Shown piece by piece: positions 40,088-41,912 of a stretch of 41,912 nucleotides of DNA; position 1 is the stretch's first letter; each line of letters starts with the position of its first letter. The position numbers and the translations under genes were made by a program. The stretch is from Elysia marginata. Lineage: Eukaryota > Mollusca > Gastropoda > Plakobranchidae. The stretch is from positions 301,150-343,061 of the forward strand of contig BMAT01004062.1 of NCBI GenBank assembly GCA_019649035.1, written 5' to 3'. A model generated the notes under the pieces. That model did no database searches. It was not told the origin of the DNA and saw only the letters and a program-made list of their open reading frames with translations.

Positions 40088-40784
40088 CTGAGAAAGTTTG
40101 CAAGCGCAAAAATCATGCAGAATGGTTTTAGTCGTACCTAATGTTTTGGTTTTATATTTTGGGAGCGTTCTAAATTGTTGTGTCTCTTTGACAAAAACCA
40201 AATGTAATTACAACACCTAAAACTTGTTATGGGCTTTTTTTATCTAAGATAAGTTTACTAAGCAAATATCTCAGCTTCTAGCATTGTTCTGCTTCAAACT
40301 GCCCAACAATCCAAGCAAGATCTGACATAACATGGTTTAGGCTTTTTCCTAAATGACAAAAGTGTAGGGCATCGTTGTTTATATATCTAACCTACTAAGA
40401 GAAGGACGAAAGTGGTTAACGAAAGCTGATGCGCTGTATAGTATAAAATTTTTTGGGAATGTTATTTTATTTACGTATTTAGTTTTCATTTGTAAAAGCG
40501 CCATTTGCCATCTTATACAAAATGCTCTAGGCCTTTACAAAAATAAATTCAGTAAGTAAAATTTGTTCTTTTATGAAAAAAATTACATACTTACTACCAA
40601 AATATAATAATGTGCAATGAAATAAAAATTAAATCCTATATCAAAATATTTATTTACATAAACAAACCTGATTTATTGTGTATCAGCAAATTAAAATCAA
40701 ATTGCTAAAATTGTAAATTACTCAGATACATTGAGTAAAATAAATTGAAAATAATATATCTTACAATTTGTACAAAATGCATTC
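40088..40784. other. Upstream part of intron before E1
   Basis: About 0.7 kb of AT-rich sequence between E1 and the LINE tail. No exon or repeat recognised. Confidence 0.55.
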
Positions 40785-41912
40785 AAAAAGAAAAAGAATA
40801 AGAATAAGAATAAGAATAGTTTATTATCCAACAATATAGAAATACATTGGAAACTTATCTTTTCAGCACGTTAAAAAAGCAGTAAAGTATATAATTAACA
40901 TAGAAAAATACAAATTAAACCAATCAGGTAAAAATGTACATACCACACATAAGTAAAAACATACACATCATGTCTCTTAGTAGATACATGTAGTAAACAA
41001 AATATATTACAAAAATATTGCACTCTGGTGATAAAATTTATTAAATTTGGATAATCTAGGAGGTAAATAGATCTTAAAAGATTGATGCTGACATCAAAAT
41101 GAATTAATTTTGTAGAAATCGGTTGAAAGTTATAATTAAGTAGTAAATAGATCACAGGGATTGATGACATCATAAAAGTATTTGTGAGTTTAAAAATCTA
41201 ACTGCGGCCGGTATAAACGATTTGTTGTATAGCTGGCGTTTGAAGACTGGTGTTCTGTATCTATTGCCAGAAAGCATTATCTCAAAACATGAGTGTAAAG
41301 TGTGGGTAGGGTAATTTATTATGCTTCTGCTCTTTTTACTTACAGTTTGCTGGTAAAGATAATTAAAACTCTTCTGTTTTAAATTTATTACTTTGGTGGC
41401 AATGTTTACAATTTTATTCAACCTGTTTTTTTGTTTAACTGTGAGGTGGCCATAATATGTGACAATATTGAAGGTAAGAATACTCTCAACAAGTGACCTG
41501 GAGATCATTTCTAGTATCTTTTTGTCAACGTCAAACTTCTTCAACTTTCGAATTAGATAAATGCGTTGGTTTACTTTTTTACATACAGTATCAACATGGG
41601 TGGTAAAACTAACGTTATAATCTAAAACAGTTCCAAGGTATTTAAAGGTCTCCACAATTTCTACATCTTCAGTTTTTATCCGTACCGGTTGTAAAAGCGA
41701 TGTATCCCTGGCCCTATGTTTTTCAATAAAAAGTTCTTTTGTTTTTTTAACATTTAACCTTAGACAACTTTCATCAAACCATGAGATGAGATGTCCAATG
41801 AAGTTAAAGTAGCTAGACAACGACTGTTCATCTTTTAAATGGGCTACAAGAGCCATGTCATCTACAAATTTTATCAAAGTCAGAGTGGTTGTGTTTGACT
41901 TAATTTCATTGG
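40785..41912 (-). mobile_element. CR1/Rex1-like LINE, 3' half, cut by window edge
   Basis: A minus-strand frame is open from the right edge to a stop near 41170 (about 246 residues). It starts inside the reverse transcriptase palm: LIKFVDDMALVAHL carries the catalytic Asp pair, with Val where most relatives have Ala (FADD). It continues LRLNVKKTKEL, FKYLGTVLD and SFIPAAVRFLN, the usual order of palm end, thumb and C-terminus. About 350 bp of 3' UTR follow, ending TAATAAACTATTC and an (ATTCTT)n tail at 40797-40817. No stop interrupts the visible frame, so this copy looks rather young. Same strand as the host gene; upstream of E1, in an intron or 5' flank. Confidence 0.85.

Larger units (their letters stand above)
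27523..40016 (-). repeat. Coding super-repeat 1 (about 684 residues; E1 end to E13)
   Basis: Bounded by the GGQC cysteines of E1 and E13. Ordered signatures: GDRCPAGHYC (E2), FFQDEIGQWDC (E4), FSNQTGL (E5), AECDVCPDGW (E8/E9), GQDWTMCPRGTF (E9), YSVDRPQP (E10), SVCHTCPEG (E11), YYNLTQA (E12). The same order recurs in the other three copies. Confidence 0.88.

Noticed and set aside
41170-41912. Reverse transcriptase as part of a retrovirus-like element
   Set aside because: The order of motifs, the absence of protease, integrase or LTR signals, and the (ATTCTT)n tail fit a non-LTR LINE.

Overview
This is AT-rich animal genomic DNA. The genes have introns, there are many non-LTR retrotransposon, SINE and MITE-like remnants, and there is one scaffold gap. 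The repeat types and the kind of large cysteine-rich gene suggest a lophotrochozoan, most likely a gastropod mollusc. That is inference; the species cannot be named from the sequence.

Nearly the whole window (1078-40087) is the interior of one giant gene on the minus strand. I placed 45 exons, numbered E1 (39989-40087) to E45 (1078-1266) in transcription order. All have GT donors and AG acceptors, and all 44 internal junctions agree in phase. Together they give 8,270 nt, or 2,756 uninterrupted codons. The product is made of cysteine-rich ephrin-receptor-like / GCC2-GCC3 type modules (CPxGxYC, GTFxNxTGL, CxxCxxG), which are typical of secreted or extracellular proteins. Neither a start with signal peptide nor a stop codon lies in the window, so the gene runs off both edges. 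I give no gene symbol.

The main discovery is a higher-order repeat. The protein is four tandem copies of a super-repeat of about 685 residues, each holding about nine modules and about 11 exons. Spacing between equivalent cysteines in successive copies is 684, 680 and 691 residues. Unique signatures (GG-x-C linker, GD-x-CP-x-GHYC, QD..GQ..C, NNITG, CPDG-x-YC, SVD-x-P) recur in the same order in every copy. Intron positions are partly shared between copies and partly not.

The introns hold: two RTE-type LINE 3' ends (1-689, 21185-21534); a CR1/Rex1-like LINE on the minus strand at the right edge (40785-41912); a tRNA-derived SINE (4315-4621) and a short SINE-like element (14073-14214), each with target-site duplications; a dispersed family of about 13 MITE-like elements of about 240-260 bp with inverted ends and TA flanks; several older retroelement tails; microsatellites; a 76-bp N gap flanked by a near-identical repeat; and two local tandem duplications (141 bp and 104 bp) that copied an exon edge together with its splice site. 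I saw no retrovirus, LTR element or Polinton, no CRISPR array, and no tRNA or rRNA gene that I would call functional.
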